64,000 bases of DNA, from contig NZ_RCZC01000006.1 of NCBI RefSeq assembly GCF_006439055.1, positions 46,993 through 110,992 on the forward strand, read 5' to 3'. The stretch comes from Sphingomonas glacialis (GTDB lineage: Bacteria; Pseudomonadota; Alphaproteobacteria; Sphingomonadales; Sphingomonadaceae). The notes below the pieces were generated by a model. That model was given only the letters and a program-made list of their open reading frames with translations. It was not told the origin of the DNA and made no database searches. A program made the position numbers and the translations under genes. The number at the start of each line of letters is the position of its first letter. Position 1 is the first letter of the stretch. Below are positions 17,197-25,977 of the stretch, one piece after another.

Positions 17197-19398
17197 ATGG
17201 ATAGACTCACCCGCCGCCCGCGCAACCTGTTCGCTTTGGCGGCGCTGCTCGCGCCCTTGCTCACGGTCGCCGCCGCCCCCGCTCCTGACGAGCAGACGCG
17301 CTGGCGCGCCGAAGCAGCGCGCGTCACGATCACCCGCGACACCTGGGGGATCGCGCATGTCGTCGGGCGCAGCGACGCCGATGCGGTGTTCGGCGCGATC
17401 TATGCGCAGGCCGAGGACGATTTCAGCCGGATCGAGGCGAATTATCTGACGGCGCTGGGGCGCACCGCCGAGGCCGAAGGGGAAGGCGCGATCTGGACCG
17501 ATCTGCGCCAGCGGTTGTATGTCGATCCGGTCGAACTGCAGGCGCAGTATCGCGCAAGCCCGGCCTATCTTAAGGCGCTGATGACCGCCTGGGCCGACGG
17601 GCTGAACTATTATCTGGCGACGCACCCGCAGGTCCGCCCCAAGGTGCTCACGCGGTTCGAGCCGTGGATGGCGCTGTCCTTTACCGAGGGCAGCATCGGC
17701 GGCGATATAGAGCGGATTTCGCTGTCCGACCTCGCCGCTTTCTACGGCGGTCGGCCGATCACGATCGCGTCGGAGGACACAGGCCCCCTCCCCCGCGAAC
17801 CGCGCGGATCGAACGGCATCGCGATTGCACCGAAGAACACCGTCGGTGGCCATGCGCTACTGCTGATCAACCCGCACACCAGCTTCTACTTCCGCTCCGA
17901 ACTGCAGATGACGAGCGGCGAGGGACTGAACGCCTATGGCGCGTCGACCTGGGGGCAGTTCTTCATCTACCAGGGCTTCAACGAGCAAGCCGGATGGATG
18001 CACACGTCCTCGGGCGTCGACAATGTCGACAGCTTTGCCGAGGAGATGGGCCGTTCGGGCAAAACCGCCTCGTATCGCTACGGCAAGACGATGCGTCCGC
18101 TGCGAAGCTCGGTCGTGACCCTCTCGTTCCGCAAGCCCGACGGCACGATGGCCGCGCGGAGCTTCACGACCTTCGCCTCGCATCACGGCCCGATCGTCGC
18201 CGACCGCGGCGGCAAATGGATCGCGCAGAGCCTGATGTGGAAACCCGTCCCCGCGCTCGAACAAAGCTGGCTGCGCACCAAGGCGCACGATCTCGCGAGC
18301 TACATGAAGGTCGCCGAGCGCAAGGCGAACTCTTCGAACGACACGCTGTTCGCCGACGCCAAGGGCGAGATCGCCTATCTCCACCCGCAATTCGTGCCCG
18401 TCCGCAACGACCGCTTCGACTATACCAAGCCGGTCGACGGCGCCGATCCCGCGACCGACTGGAACGGGCTGCACACCGTCGCGAGCCTCCCCAACGCGAT
18501 CAACCCGACCGTCGGCTGGGCGCGCAACACCAATGACTGGCCGTGGAGCGCCGCCGGGCCGGACAGCCCCAAGGCGAAGGACTATCCGCGCTACATGGAC
18601 AGCGTCGGCGAGAACCAGCGCGGCGTCCATGCCGACCTGCTGCTCAAGGACCGGCACGACTTCACCCCCGAACGGCTGATCGCGGCGGCGTATGACAGCT
18701 ATATGCCCGCCTTCGCGACGCTGATTCCGCCCTTGGTGAAGGCGTATGACGCGCTCCCCGCAAGCGACCCGCGTCGGGCTAAACTCGCCGCGCCGATCGC
18801 GATGCTCCGCGGCTGGGACAGTCGCTGGGGCACCGAGTCGGTCGCAACCACGCTCGGCGTGCTCTGGGCCGGACAGATGTGGCGCGAGGTCGGCAGCTTC
18901 GTCCAGGCCGAGCAGATCAACGTGCCGCGCTACATCGCGACGCGCGTCTCCGACAGCGCCAAGCTCGATGCGCTCGGCGCAGCGGTCGAACAACTGACGC
19001 GCGATTTCGGCGACTGGCGTGTCGGCTGGGGGCGGATCAACCGCTTCCAGCGGCTCGACGATGCGATCGCCCCGCATTTCGACGATGCCCGCCCAAGCAT
19101 CCCCGTCCCCTTCGCCTCGGCGCAATGGGGCAGCCTCGCCTCGTTCGGCGCGAAATTCTATCCCAATACGACCAAGCTCTACGGATCGAGCGGCAACAGC
19201 TTCGTCGCGGTGGTCGAGTTCGGCCCCAGGCTGCGCGCCTGGGCCGTCACCGCGGGCGGGGAAAGCGGTGATCCCGCCTCGCCGCACTTCGGCGACCAGG
19301 CGACGCACTACGCGAGCGGCGCCTTGCGTCCGGTCTATTTCTATCCCGACGATCTCGCCGCCCATGTCGAACGGCGCTATCGGCCGGGCGAACGCTGA
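17197..19398 (+). CDS. Penicillin/AHL acylase-family Ntn hydrolase
   Basis: 733-residue secreted precursor of an N-terminal-nucleophile amidase. A signal peptide (RNLFALAALLAPLLTVAAAP) is followed by the small chain, then the self-cleavage site RGSNGIAIAPKNT, where Ser205 becomes the nucleophile. NPHTSFYFRSELQM and an Asn-rich region (NTNDWPWS) fit the large chain. It resembles the PvdQ/QuiP and aculeacin-type acylases, so long-chain N-acyl amides such as acyl-homoserine lactones, acylated peptides or siderophore precursors are candidate substrates. Its stop lies 5 bases from the stop of the convergent TonB receptor. Confidence 0.88.
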   Translation: MDRLTRRPRNLFALAALLAPLLTVAAAPAPDEQTRWRAEAARVTITRDTWGIAHVVGRSDADAVFGAIYAQAEDDFSRIEANYLTALGRTAEAEGEGAIWTDLRQRLYVDPVELQAQYRASPAYLKALMTAWADGLNYYLATHPQVRPKVLTRFEPWMALSFTEGSIGGDIERISLSDLAAFYGGRPITIASEDTGPLPREPRGSNGIAIAPKNTVGGHALLLINPHTSFYFRSELQMTSGEGLNAYGASTWGQFFIYQGFNEQAGWMHTSSGVDNVDSFAEEMGRSGKTASYRYGKTMRPLRSSVVTLSFRKPDGTMAARSFTTFASHHGPIVADRGGKWIAQSLMWKPVPALEQSWLRTKAHDLASYMKVAERKANSSNDTLFADAKGEIAYLHPQFVPVRNDRFDYTKPVDGADPATDWNGLHTVASLPNAINPTVGWARNTNDWPWSAAGPDSPKAKDYPRYMDSVGENQRGVHADLLLKDRHDFTPERLIAAAYDSYMPAFATLIPPLVKAYDALPASDPRRAKLAAPIAMLRGWDSRWGTESVATTLGVLWAGQMWREVGSFVQAEQINVPRYIATRVSDSAKLDALGAAVEQLTRDFGDWRVGWGRINRFQRLDDAIAPHFDDARPSIPVPFASAQWGSLASFGAKFYPNTTKLYGSSGNSFVAVVEFGPRLRAWAVTAGGESGDPASPHFGDQATHYASGALRPVYFYPDDLAAHVERRYRPGER

Positions 19399-19403
19399 AC
19401 TCG

Positions 19404-21794
19404 CTACCAGGCGACCGACACGCCCAGGCGCACGTTGCGCGGCCGCAGCGGCGTCGTCTGCTGGCGCGAGGCGAGGATCAGCGGATTGCCGAGCGAAAAG
19501 CGATTCGCCGTCGCGTTCGCGAGGTTGTCCGCAGCCAGCGTCACGTCGAACTTGCGCCAATGCCACGCGACCTGCGCATCGAGCACGGCATAATTCCCCT
19601 GGCTGACGTCGAGAAAATCCCCCGTTCCCAGCACCGACCGCCCGACATAGCGGCCCGACGTCCCGACACTCAGCGTCGAGGCGTCCCGCAGCATCCAGTG
19701 ATAGCTCAGCCCGGCATTCCCCGCGAACGCCGGGGTTTCGGGCAAGCGCCGATTGGCCTTGGTGGAGGATTGCGCGAGCGGTCCGTCGACGACGTTGTGC
19801 GTATAGAGAAAGGCGAAATTGGCGTGCAGCCCGGGCACCGGCACCCAATCGCCGGTCGCCTCGAGCCCGATGATATCGGCATTGCCGATATTGGCGGTGT
19901 AGGGCTGGCCACGCCGCGTATAGAGATCCGCCTGAATGTCGCGCCAGCGCGCGTAGGAGGCTGCCACCGTCAGCTCGAGCCCAATCGCACCGGTGCGCTG
20001 CTTGCGCAGGCCGGCTTCGATCACCGAGATCGAATCCGAGCCGAAATCCTGCACGCGCCCGACACCGCTCGCCACTGCGAGCCCGCCGGTGCGATATCCC
20101 GACTGCAGCCGCGCGAACAGCGCCAGGCGCGGTCCCACCAGCCATGACGCGGCGAGCGTCGGATCGACGCGCCGGGTCGCGCGCCCCTTGACGAAACTGT
20201 TGCTGCGCGGCGTGACCGACGGCTCGCCATCGGTGCGCGCGCTGGTCACGCGCGCGCCGCCGGTCAGCGTCAGCCGCTCTGTGACCGGCCAGTTCGCCTC
20301 GCCGAACACCGAGAGACTGTCGGTACGGTTGCTCACGCCGATGATGTCGCGCGGCTGGTCGGGAACGCCGAACGTACGCGCCTGGACGTCGCGATCCTCG
20401 AGAAAGGCGATCCCGACCAGCCATCCGATCTTGTCGGGCACCGCGCGCGACAGGCGCGTTTCCTGGACGAACAATTTGTCGCTCTGCTCGGTGGTATAAA
20501 CGGTGGGCCCGGTCGCGCCGATCGCACGCGAGGCGTCGAACGTGTCGAACGTGCGCAGATCGACATAGCCCGTCGCCGAGACCAGATCGAGCCCGCTGTC
20601 CCAATGCTTGCGCACCACGCCGCGCGCGAGCTTGATATGGCTGCTATACGGCTGCGCGAGCACCGAACGACGCTCGAGCGGGCCGCTCATCGTCTCGGCA
20701 TATTGCGCATCGGTCGCGTCGATCTTCTGCCCGAGCGCACCGATTTCGATGCTCCAGCCGTCGCCCGGCGCGATCAGCAGGCTGGCGCGCCCGCCGAGCC
20801 GGTCGGTCCGATTGATATTGCCGAGCCCGCGCATCGAATCGGTGAGGTAACCTCCGTCACGCTCGCGATAGCCGACGACGCGCAGCCCGACGCGATCGGT
20901 GAGGATCGGCAGGTTGATCATCCCGGCCGCGTCAAAGCCCGCCTCGCCGCCCTGCGTCGCGGTGACGCCGCCGCTGAGCGAGGCATGCACCTTGGCGAGA
21001 TCGGTCGGGTTGGGCTCGAGATGGATAATCCCGCCGATCGCGCCCGATCCGTACAGCGTCCCCTGCGGCCCCTCGAGCACCTCGACGCTCTTCATGTCGT
21101 AGAGATTGAGGCTCGGCTCGGGGCCGGCAAAGCCCAACGGGACTTCGTCGAAATAGAGGCTCGCGGTGGATTGCGTCGGGCCGTTGAAGCTGCTGTCGGC
21201 GATCCCGCGAATGAAGATCTTGTTGCGCCCCTCGCCGAGCTCGGTGTTCTGCAGCACCGGCGTGTCGCGCGCGACATCGTCCATCGTCACCGATCGCGCC
21301 GCGAGCGAGCCCGGCGCGAACCCGCCGACCAGCAATGCGCTCCCGGGAAAGCGCAGCAAGGTCGATCCCTGCTTGCTCGCGGTGACGACGATGTCCGCGG
21401 TATCTCCGGGCGCATCGGCGCGCTTGTGCACCGGCGGGCGGGGTCGCGGCGCGATGGTCGCGACGGGCGCCCGCACGACGCGGTAGCTGCGCGCATCGAT
21501 CGCGATCGCGCGATACCCCGTACCGTCGAGCAAGCGCCGCAACGCCTCGCGCGGCGCCATCCGCCCACGCACCGCGCGCGCGCGGACCCGCGAGAGGCCC
21601 GGCTCGGTGCTGATGATGTCGAATCCGCTTTGTTGGGCCAGCGCAGTCAGTGCGCGGTCGAGCGGTTCCGCCGCGATCGCGACCTGCACACCTTGCGCAC
21701 GCGCACTTTCGGGAAGCAGGGTCGCTAGAGCAATCGCGAGCGGCGCAACGATGCGCAGAGCGTTATTGAGGCGAGATAAACCACCGCTCGCCAT
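19404..21794 (-). CDS. FecA-type TonB-dependent receptor with STN signalling domain
   Basis: About 796-residue outer-membrane receptor. After a signal peptide ending PESARAQ comes an STN domain (residues ~20-90, VQVAIAAEPLDRALTALAQQ), a TonB box region (DIVVTASKQG), the plug (IRGIADSSFNG, VEVLEGPQGTLYGSGAIGG) and a beta barrel ending in NVRLGVSVAW, a proper aromatic C-terminus. The STN domain with fecR and an ECF sigma gene directly upstream indicates trans-envelope signalling of ligand binding. The ATG at 21794 lies inside the fecR 3' end and has no good Shine-Dalgarno, suggesting coupling. The ligand is unknown. Confidence 0.92.
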   Translation of the reverse strand: MASGGLSRLNNALRIVAPLAIALATLLPESARAQGVQVAIAAEPLDRALTALAQQSGFDIISTEPGLSRVRARAVRGRMAPREALRRLLDGTGYRAIAIDARSYRVVRAPVATIAPRPRPPVHKRADAPGDTADIVVTASKQGSTLLRFPGSALLVGGFAPGSLAARSVTMDDVARDTPVLQNTELGEGRNKIFIRGIADSSFNGPTQSTASLYFDEVPLGFAGPEPSLNLYDMKSVEVLEGPQGTLYGSGAIGGIIHLEPNPTDLAKVHASLSGGVTATQGGEAGFDAAGMINLPILTDRVGLRVVGYRERDGGYLTDSMRGLGNINRTDRLGGRASLLIAPGDGWSIEIGALGQKIDATDAQYAETMSGPLERRSVLAQPYSSHIKLARGVVRKHWDSGLDLVSATGYVDLRTFDTFDASRAIGATGPTVYTTEQSDKLFVQETRLSRAVPDKIGWLVGIAFLEDRDVQARTFGVPDQPRDIIGVSNRTDSLSVFGEANWPVTERLTLTGGARVTSARTDGEPSVTPRSNSFVKGRATRRVDPTLAASWLVGPRLALFARLQSGYRTGGLAVASGVGRVQDFGSDSISVIEAGLRKQRTGAIGLELTVAASYARWRDIQADLYTRRGQPYTANIGNADIIGLEATGDWVPVPGLHANFAFLYTHNVVDGPLAQSSTKANRRLPETPAFAGNAGLSYHWMLRDASTLSVGTSGRYVGRSVLGTGDFLDVSQGNYAVLDAQVAWHWRKFDVTLAADNLANATANRFSLGNPLILASRQQTTPLRPRNVRLGVSVAW

Positions 21795-22719
21795 CGTGAT
21801 GCCAGTCAGCCCCAACCAATGCGGCCAGATGCGGAACATCCCGCGCCGCCGTCCCCGTCAGGCGGACCATGCCGCTAAAGGGACGCTGCGACAAGCTCGA
21901 GTCGATCGAAAGCGTGACCCCGTCGATGCGCAGCACTGCGCTTGCGACGCGCCCAAACGGCTCGCCAGCAAAGGCGATCGCGCCGCTGCGCCACGCGCCG
22001 ACTTTGGCGACGTCGATCTTCGACACGGTGATGCTGCCGACATCTTCCTGAACGCTCGCCGCCGCACCGGCGCGCAACGCGACCGCTTCGCGGTTCGGCT
22101 GGAGCAGCACCGATCCTTCGGCGACCTGCACATCGAGCCGCTTGCCGTCGCGCGCGACGTTGAACACGGTGCCGACATCCTGGACGACCTGCCCGCCAGA
22201 CCGGACGGTGAACGGCGCGCCGGCGTCATGATGGACGTGGAAGGTCGCCTCGCCCGATTCGAGCGTGGCGATGCGCGAATTGGCGTGGTCGAGCAGCAGC
22301 CGGCTCGCGCCGTTGAGCTCGATCCGCGTGCCGTCGTTGAGCGCGATGTCCTGCCGCTGGCCGGGCTTGGTCTCGACCGTGTATGGCGAAGCGCTGCTCC
22401 CGCCGATGGGTACGAACATCAGCGTCAGGCTGGCCGCCGCCGCGACGGCGAGGCCGCCGCCTGCCCAGGCCCAAACCCGACGCGGCGCGCGCGCGGCAAC
22501 GGGCTGATAGATCGGCGCCGCGAGCGGCTCGGCCGGATAGAGTTCGGGATGATCGCCCAGCAACGCCATGTCGAGCGCGACCGCATCGAAGGCGCGCGCA
22601 TGTGCGGGATCTGCCTCGAGCCACGCCACGAAGGCATGCCACGCCTGATCGTCCATATCGGCCTGGCGTAGCTGCCAGTCGACGGCGCGATCGATGATGT
22701 GCGCTGCTTCAGCGGTCAC
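21763..22719 (-). CDS. FecR-family anti-sigma/signal transducer
   Basis: 318-residue single-span membrane protein. The cytoplasmic N-terminal domain (DRAVDWQLRQADMDDQAWHA, then FVAWLEADPAHARAFDAVA) is the FecR/DUF4880 type; one membrane segment (AWAGGGLAVAAAASLTLMFV) is followed by the periplasmic FecR domain (LNDGTRIELNGASRLLLDH, VGTVFNVARDGKRLDVQVAEG). I chose the GTG at 22719 because AAGGGG lies upstream and the start overlaps the sigma gene end by 11 bases. It should hold the sigma factor until the receptor STN domain signals. Confidence 0.92.
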   Translation of the reverse strand: MTAEAAHIIDRAVDWQLRQADMDDQAWHAFVAWLEADPAHARAFDAVALDMALLGDHPELYPAEPLAAPIYQPVAARAPRRVWAWAGGGLAVAAAASLTLMFVPIGGSSASPYTVETKPGQRQDIALNDGTRIELNGASRLLLDHANSRIATLESGEATFHVHHDAGAPFTVRSGGQVVQDVGTVFNVARDGKRLDVQVAEGSVLLQPNREAVALRAGAAASVQEDVGSITVSKIDVAKVGAWRSGAIAFAGEPFGRVASAVLRIDGVTLSIDSSLSQRPFSGMVRLTGTAARDVPHLAALVGADWHHDGERWFISPQ

Positions 22720-23269
22720 GATTCGATTCCCCTTCGCTCGATAGACGATGTGGGTATTCGGAATCCGCCTCACTCGCGGCTTTATAGACTTGTATTTCTT
22801 TGACCGCCCTTCGCAACAGCTTTTCGACGCCGCTCAGCGTCATGCCGAGCCGCGCGGCAATCTCCTTTTGCGGCACGTCCTCGAGCCGATAGAGCCGCAG
22901 CGCGGTGCGCATCCGCTCGGGCATCGCCGCGAGCGCTCCCTCGAGCCGGGCGAGCCGCTCGCGGTCGAGCAGGCTGCGTTCGATCGTCGGCTGTTCGTCG
23001 GCGGCGGGCTGGACTTCGAGCCAGGCGGTATCGCGCGCACCCGCGCGGGTGGCGGCGATCCGCCGGTCGGCGGCATGGTTCGATGCCATGCGATAGAGAT
23101 AGGCCGCGGGCTGCGCGACGGGTTGGCTGGTGGGAAGCTGGTCGAGCTTGATCCACATGTCCTGCAGCGCGTCTTCGGCATCTGCGCGATTGCCGAGCCG
23201 TGCGACGAGCAGCCGCAGCAGCATCGGCTGCTCCGCCAGAAACACGGCCTTGAGTCCGCTTTCGCTCAC
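22709..23269 (-). CDS. ECF RNA polymerase sigma factor (FecI-like)
   Basis: About 186 residues with sigma region 2 (LVARLGNRADAEDALQDMW) and region 4 (LYRLEDVPQKEIAARLGMTL, SGVEKLLRRAVKEI). It fits the FecI branch and is followed by fecR and a receptor with an STN domain, so it probably drives that receptor and neighbours. The start is uncertain: a GTG at 23269 gives VSESGLKAVFLAEQPML, a normal N-terminus, but has a weak Shine-Dalgarno; the open frame extends to 23344. Confidence 0.92.
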   Translation of the reverse strand: MSESGLKAVFLAEQPMLLRLLVARLGNRADAEDALQDMWIKLDQLPTSQPVAQPAAYLYRMASNHAADRRIAATRAGARDTAWLEVQPAADEQPTIERSLLDRERLARLEGALAAMPERMRTALRLYRLEDVPQKEIAARLGMTLSGVEKLLRRAVKEIQVYKAASEADSEYPHRLSSEGESNRDR

Positions 23270-23365
23270 CGGATCGTCGGGGTGTGAACCATGCCGCAGC
23301 GTAGAGCGCCGAACGCGGTCGCCCGCAAGCCCCGTGACACGCAATTGCCCCGTAATGGCGCGAGC

Positions 23366-24238
23366 TTACGCCGCTTTCTGCAAGTCGGGCACGAAATCGC
23401 CCTCGGCGTGGAACTGCCGCTCGCGAATGCGGTCGCTCGACAGGCGCCGCGCGGCGAGGCGGCGAGCCAGGAACTGGTAGAAGAACCAGTCGCGCGCGGG
23501 CTTTGGCGTGGTGTGATAGAGAATCCGTTCACCGAGCGTCCAGCGGATCGATTCGCGGTCGCGCGGGCGCGGCGACGGGGTGCACCACAGGCCTTCGCCA
23601 TAGGCCAGCCGCCCGAACTTCGCCATGCGGTGCATGATCTCGTGATCCTCGAGCACATAGCCCCAGCGCAGCGCATCGAACTGGCCGGCGCGGCGCAGCA
23701 CGTCGGTGCGGAACACCTGCCCCGCCCCACCGGTATGGCATTGCGCCGGGAGCAACCGCGCCGCGCGCGCCATCCGCTTGGCGGCCTGGACATGGTCGTC
23801 CTCGGTCGCGTTCGGCGTGACGAAATAGGCGCCGCCCGCGACCGCGCCCGTATCGAGCAGCCGCTCGGCCTGGCGCAGATAATCGGTCGGATAGAGCGTA
23901 TCGGCATCGCACGTCGCGACGAAGCGCGTGCGCGTGCGCTGGACGCCGGTCTGGAGCGCGTTGACCTTGCCCGGACGCCGCTCGACGAGCAGCGTGAAGG
24001 CGAGCCCGAGCCGGCGACACGTCGCCGCCGCGACCGCGCCGCTCCCGTCGGTCGAGCCGTTGTCGACGAGGATCAGCTCGAACGGCACGTCCTGCGCGGC
24101 GAGGCTGGCGAGCGTGCCATCGAGGAAATCACGCTCATTGAAGAACGGGATCAGCACGCTCCAGCGCGGCAACGCGGTCGCGGCCGGGTGCTTTCCCGGA
24201 GCTTCCCACTCGGGATAGTATTGCGATTCGAGCAGCAT
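23366..24238 (-). CDS. Family 2 glycosyltransferase
   Basis: 290-residue GT-A enzyme. Motifs are SVLIPFFNERDFLDGTLASL, LVDNGSTDGSG (nucleotide binding), the metal-binding CDADTLYP and LRWGYVLEDHEIMHRM (acceptor-side acidic residues). No membrane span is evident, so it is probably cytoplasmic and uses a nucleotide sugar for a surface glycan. AGGAA precedes the ATG. The 272 bases upstream (24239-24510) hold no gene I can support. Confidence 0.9.
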   Translation of the reverse strand: MLLESQYYPEWEAPGKHPAATALPRWSVLIPFFNERDFLDGTLASLAAQDVPFELILVDNGSTDGSGAVAAATCRRLGLAFTLLVERRPGKVNALQTGVQRTRTRFVATCDADTLYPTDYLRQAERLLDTGAVAGGAYFVTPNATEDDHVQAAKRMARAARLLPAQCHTGGAGQVFRTDVLRRAGQFDALRWGYVLEDHEIMHRMAKFGRLAYGEGLWCTPSPRPRDRESIRWTLGERILYHTTPKPARDWFFYQFLARRLAARRLSSDRIRERQFHAEGDFVPDLQKAA

Positions 24239-24510
24239 GGCCGTTTCCTGTGGGCGTCGGTCAGACGGACTTAGAAAAAAGCGGAGAGAGCGCGGATCGC
24301 CGGAATGGCCCGCGCTCGGTTTGCGATGGTGCGGCCGCCCCCCGGCCAACCGCACGCGATGCCGGACGCGATACGAGTGGTGAAACCCGTCAATTGGTTC
24401 GCGGTCGGCATCGGCAAACGAGATCTCCTCGCTGACACAACGATACCGATGCGGGGAAACCGGACGGAAACTTTTACAGGGGGGAACTTTTTTTCAAGTC
24501 GGACGTACGC

Positions 24511-25977
24511 TCAGCGACGCAAGGTCCGATCGTTGCGCAGATAGACGATCGCGCGATAGTCGTGGCGGGGCGTGCTGAACACCGGCCGATAGTCGCGCGC
24601 GAGCGCTGCCGCCACCGCGGCGTGGCTCTGCGCGTTCCAATCGGCAAGCGGGCGGCTGGCGCTGACGATCACCGGCGGGCGGCGCGAAAGGATGCGACGC
24701 ACCTCGGCGGCTTCGTCGATCCCGGTCGCGCCTTGCTCGGGCGCATAAGCGAGCGTCGAAGGGAAGGCATATGCCGTCGGCAGGCACGCGTCGGCGAGCT
24801 GATAGACGATCGCATCGCCAATAAAGACATAGGGGCATTCGTCCCCGCTATTGGTCTTCACCACTCGCGCCAGCGCACGGACGCCGGGCGCGTCGTCAGG
24901 GCGGATCGCCGCCTCGACCGCAAACACCGTCAGCCCAGCCGCGACGATCGCCAGCGCGATCCGGCGATGCCGCGCGAACGTCACCGCGGCGAGCGTCAGC
25001 AACGGCGGCAGCAAGGGCAGCGCATAATGATCGAAATACACGCCGAGCAGGACGAACGGGACAAGCGCCGCACCCAGCCATGCCGTCGCCAGCCGGACCT
25101 CGGCGCCGTGCCACCCGCGCTTCACCGCGACCCCCGCGCAAATCGCCGGCAGGAGAAGCTGCGCGCTGATCCCGGCAAGCCGGCGCGCGGTCAGATCGGG
25201 CGGATAGCTGTACGCCCCGCGCGCGACGATCGAGGCGAAATTATCGTACCAGAAGGCCTGGAACGCCGCGGGACCGAGGTGCCAATAATAGCCGAGTGCC
25301 GCGACCGTCGGCGCCAGCCCCAGCGCCAGCCACACCGCCGCCGCGCCGAGCATGACGCGCCCACGCGCGCCGGCGCGGTGCAGATAATAGAGGTGCGCCA
25401 GGCCGAACAGCGCGCCCTCCACCGCCGGGGTGTATTTGGTCTGGATCGCCAAACCCGCGAGCAGGCACGCTCCCGCCCCGCTCAGCAGGATCGCGCGCGT
25501 CGCGCCAGCGCGTGCCAGCACCGGCAAGCGCAGCAGCAGGACCGCGCCCACGGCCATGAACAGGTTGAAGAAGACGGGTGCCTGCCCGGCACGCCCGCTC
25601 AGCAGCGGCAACCACACCAGATACGCCGCCCCGCCGAGCAACGCCCCGGCCGCATTCGCCCCAGCGAGGCGCGCCGCACGGCCGATCGCCCAGGCGGTCA
25701 GCACCGCGAAGAGCAGCGCCACCAGTTGATAGGCAAGGATGCCGTCGCCCGGGAACCGCTGCGTCGCGGCATAGATCAGGAACAGCCCGATCGGCTTGCG
25801 ATCCCACAGGTCGATATAGGGCAAGGCGCCGTGCCACATCCGCGCGCCGACCAGCACGTAATATTGCTCGTCGGTATGGATGATCGGATTGCCGAAATCG
25901 GGCCCGCGCAGCGCGAGCGCGAGCAGCAGCAGGACGAACAGCGGTGCGGCCTGGCGCAGCCGCTCGGTGATGTTCAA
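24511..25977 (-). CDS. Polytopic glycosyltransferase, GT39/ArnT-like
   Basis: About 488 residues with ten or more hydrophobic helices (for example AAPLFVLLLLALALRGPDF). The first periplasmic loop has an acidic pair, NPIIHTDEQYYVLVGARMW, as in mannosyl- and aminoarabinosyl-transferases that use polyprenyl-phosphate sugars. The C-terminal third is periplasmic and soluble. The start is probably the TTG at 25977 overlapping the astB stop (TTGA); a GTG at 25995 is an alternative, and neither has a strong ribosome site. Confidence 0.83.
   Translation of the reverse strand: MNITERLRQAAPLFVLLLLALALRGPDFGNPIIHTDEQYYVLVGARMWHGALPYIDLWDRKPIGLFLIYAATQRFPGDGILAYQLVALLFAVLTAWAIGRAARLAGANAAGALLGGAAYLVWLPLLSGRAGQAPVFFNLFMAVGAVLLLRLPVLARAGATRAILLSGAGACLLAGLAIQTKYTPAVEGALFGLAHLYYLHRAGARGRVMLGAAAVWLALGLAPTVAALGYYWHLGPAAFQAFWYDNFASIVARGAYSYPPDLTARRLAGISAQLLLPAICAGVAVKRGWHGAEVRLATAWLGAALVPFVLLGVYFDHYALPLLPPLLTLAAVTFARHRRIALAIVAAGLTVFAVEAAIRPDDAPGVRALARVVKTNSGDECPYVFIGDAIVYQLADACLPTAYAFPSTLAYAPEQGATGIDEAAEVRRILSRRPPVIVSASRPLADWNAQSHAAVAAALARDYRPVFSTPRHDYRAIVYLRNDRTLRR

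Noticed and set aside
17140..23269. Lasso-peptide or acylated-siderophore biosynthesis cluster
   Set aside because: The sigma/FecR/receptor set resembles those near such clusters, but no precursor peptide, cyclase, NRPS or S9 isopeptidase is present.
24250..24544. Two small plus-strand open frames between the glycosyltransferase genes
   Set aside because: No ribosome site, no family-like sequence, and one overlaps the GT39 3' end on the other strand.
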